This document shows, piece after piece, positions 15,737-17,153 of a stretch of DNA of 17,153 nt (within the stretch, counting starts at the first letter, position 1; the number at the start of each line of letters is the position of its first letter). The DNA lies in contig NHHQ01000132.1 in the NCBI GenBank assembly GCA_002170915.1, forward strand, positions 2,356 to 19,508. Reading direction: 5' to 3'. The DNA is from Rhodospirillaceae bacterium TMED167. Lineage in GTDB: Bacteria > Pseudomonadota > Alphaproteobacteria > Rhodospirillales_A > UBA2165. A model generated the notes under the pieces. That model had not been told where the DNA came from. It worked only from the letters and a program-made list of their open reading frames with translations, and made no database searches. The position numbers and the translations under genes were made by a program.

Positions 15737-16252
15737 TTACGAGTCGTAGGTGACCAGCGTCGAGAGCGGCATATCCAATTTCTCGCGGCCATTCAAAAAG
15801 GTAAGCTCAACAATACACGCAGCGCCCACGATATTGGCGCCGACTTTGCCGAATAATGCTTTGGCGGCGTTCATAGTGCCGCCAGTCGCAAGCAGGTCAT
15901 CCAGCAAAACTATTCTGTCACCTGCTTTCACGGCATCCTCCTGAATTTCTACACTATCTGTACCATATTCCAATTGATACTCGTGTCTCACTGTTGGTCC
16001 TGGAAGCTTACCCTCTTTTCGGACCATCACAAATCCAAGGCCGAGTTTGAGAGCAAGGGGCGCTGCGACGAGGAAGCCGCGAGACTCAATACCCGCGAGC
16101 ACGTCCGGTTGGTATTGCTTCACAACCTTTGCTAGCTGGCCTACTGTTTCCTGCCAAGCATCGGCATGTGCGATGAGGGTCGCAATGTCGTAAAAAAGAA
16201 TTCCAGGCTTTGGGAAATCGGGTATTGCCCGAATATGGTCTTTGATGTCCAT
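15737..16252 (-). CDS. apt: Adenine phosphoribosyltransferase (171 aa)
   Basis: This enzyme converts adenine and PRPP to AMP in purine salvage. The N-terminus [17 protein letters not shown] is the family hallmark. [16 protein letters not shown] and [12 protein letters not shown] are the base-side and flexible-loop blocks, and [17 protein letters not shown] is the PRPP motif. Length is typical. The ATG at 16252 is preceded by ACCTCCC, with no Shine-Dalgarno-like sequence, which is odd. A promoter-like pair lies about 50-75 bases upstream. The gene is separated from the GST by 137 bases without a clear terminator. Confidence 0.95.
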   Translation of the reverse strand: MDIKDHIRAIPDFPKPGILFYDIATLIAHADAWQETVGQLAKVVKQYQPDVLAGIESRGFLVAAPLALKLGLGFVMVRKEGKLPGPTVRHEYQLEYGTDSVEIQEDAVKAGDRIVLLDDLLATGGTMNAAKALFGKVGANIVGAACIVELTFLNGREKLDMPLSTLVTYDS

Positions 16253-16299
16253 GGGAGGTATGTCTCGACTTGATGGAGGCCAAATAGATCCGAATATTT

Positions 16300-16328
16300 A
16301 TACTATCGATTTCTTTTGGAGCGAGCAA
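16300..16328 (-). promoter_or_regulatory. Candidate sigma70-type promoter for apt
   Basis: On the minus strand TTGCTC (16323-16328) and TAGTAT (16300-16305) are separated by exactly 17 bases, inside an AT-rich stretch. Transcription would begin near 16293, giving a leader of about 40 bases before apt. Confidence 0.4.
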
Positions 16329-17030
16329 TCAACTGCTCTGCTTATAAAACTCTGCATTTTTGTACATTAGCCTCTGATCAACTTAATCAATCGCACGCTA
16401 TTGACCAACTTTCTGTTTTTCGCGGTAGTAGAGGGTAAGTAAAATTTTAGTGAGTCCGAGAAAAGGTGTCTGGATACTTCGACAGGCGCTGCCGTCTAGC
16501 GTCTGGATAAAAAAATGCCTTAATAAATTCTGCTCTTAAACTCAGGACTCGGGTGGGCTGCTACATGCCAATTGGTCGGTGAAATTTGCAAGAGGAAGAG
16601 CGTTTCCCAGTTTTTTTTCGAAAACCTCTTGTGATACGTCAAGTAAGCATCCGGCGTCGCGTCGTCCTATTTCAAGTACGCGTCTTTGAGGCCTTTATAT
16701 TTCTTGAAAACGATTGCGGTGCCTACCCTGCGGCCGAACATGACGGCCAGATAGAGGTCGGTCTTGTTTTGCCCGCGGCAACGGAGAGGCTCGCTCGGCA
16801 ATTAGCAATTTTTTTATTTTTGGGTGCGTCGCCCCCGGCTTGGGCCTACGCGCTCATCGGGCCGGCTCAGGCAATTACGGGAGCGGATAACAGAACGCCC
16901 GCTATCGCGGGACCTTCGTAGAATGGTTTTATAACGGTAGATCTCAGGGACGTGGCCTGGGGCCTAATATTACCGTTTGGCAACCTGGAGGCCGCGCGGT
17001 GTTCGAAGGGGGGTTGGTCCTCGTCATGCC
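16329..17030. other. About 700 bases without a convincing intact gene
   Basis: The left half is AT-rich and holds GTCTGGATA twice (16468-16476 and 16501-16509) and a hairpin AGGCGCT/AGCGTCT (16484-16490 with 16498-16504, one G-U pair) between them. An open frame of 111 codons at 16586-16921 has no recognisable family and no good ribosome site. Its end looks like a signal peptide (see the pseudogene entry). No tRNA or known RNA gene was recognised. Confidence 0.4.
16786..17030 (+). pseudogene. Possible broken secreted MORN-like protein
   Basis: In one frame, about 16786-16845 reads RLARQLAIFLFLGASPPAWA, a good signal-peptide-like stretch. In another frame, about 16864-17010 reads GSGNYGSG, a TAA stop, then RYRGTFVEWFYNGRSQGRG, ITVWQPGG and VFEGG. 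The pattern Y-x-G-x-F, N-G-R-x-x-G-x-G and F-x-G resembles MORN repeats. The frame change and stop suggest a decayed gene, but the match is by eye, short and uncertain. It runs toward the convergent TRAP-like fragment. Confidence 0.25.
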
Positions 17031-17153
17031 TCAAAGGTATCCCAGTTCCTTCCAAATTTTATGGTCACGCCGAAAGGTGTCGAGAGAGGACCAGAGCCGC
17101 CGGAAGTCCCGGTCTCTGCGCGACAGTCGTCGCGCTTCCTTGGCCCAGATTGC
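17031..17153 (-). CDS. C-terminal end of a probable TRAP transporter solute-binding protein (partial)
   Basis: Only the last 40 codons and the TGA at 17031-17033 are inside the window; the rest lies to the right. The tail is alpha-helical, rich in Arg and Trp, and ends SLDTFRRDHKIWKELGYL. This resembles the C-terminal helix of DctP-type periplasmic binding proteins, where a segment of the kind W-x-S-x-x-x-F-R-x-D-x-x-x-W-x-x-L-G-Y-L is common. The other two minus-strand frames look less protein-like. The assignment rests on a short stretch and could be wrong. Confidence 0.5.
   Translation of the reverse strand, partial: AIWAKEARRLSRRDRDFRRLWSSLDTFRRDHKIWKELGYL

Noticed and set aside
16586..16921. 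A 111-residue plus-strand gene
   Set aside because: No convincing family, poor start context; only its end resembles a signal peptide, so it is described as part of a gene-poor stretch.
1..17153. CRISPR array, insertion sequence, tRNA or rRNA gene
   Set aside because: No regular repeat-spacer pattern, transposase, terminal inverted repeats or tRNA-like fold was found by reading.

Overview
The window is bacterial accessory-plus-housekeeping DNA with dense coding on both strands and moderately high GC. The pepA-holC pair, the many glutathione transferases, the CoxL-like molybdoenzyme and the TRAP-type fragment suggest a proteobacterium, probably an alphaproteobacterium. That placement is inference from gene content; no rRNA or marker gene is present.

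Left part (1-4292, minus strand): a 771-residue amidase-signature protein, followed by the first 626 codons of a form II CoxL/xanthine dehydrogenase-family molybdenum subunit that runs off the left edge. Middle part (4590-12566, plus strand): a purine-type phosphoribosyltransferase; an AhpD-like protein interrupted by one in-frame TGA exactly at the second Cys of its redox motif; a beta-class GST; a radical SAM enzyme of the AmmeMemoRadiSam type; a flippase-like membrane protein; leucyl aminopeptidase (pepA) with a terminator; DNA polymerase III chi (holC); and tryptophan 2,3-dioxygenase overlapping holC by 4 bases.

Right part (12572-17153, minus strand): an extradiol dioxygenase of the VOC fold, a DapA-family lyase/aldolase, a LigF-like GST, adenine phosphoribosyltransferase, a roughly 780-base stretch with no convincing intact gene, and the last 40 codons of what looks like a TRAP transporter solute-binding protein.

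The most notable item is the gene at 5404-6510. Read through, TGA codon 240 gives C-F-Y-U with the AhpD catalytic Glu and His at the expected distances. The family's C-terminal half continues in the same frame for 128 codons, and a SECIS-like hairpin follows the TGA. It is best read as a selenoprotein that ordinary gene calling would split into two fragments, and it is probably co-transcribed with the GST 20 bases downstream. The minus-strand dioxygenase, DapA-family and GST genes resemble a ring-cleavage pathway module; their substrates cannot be told from sequence.
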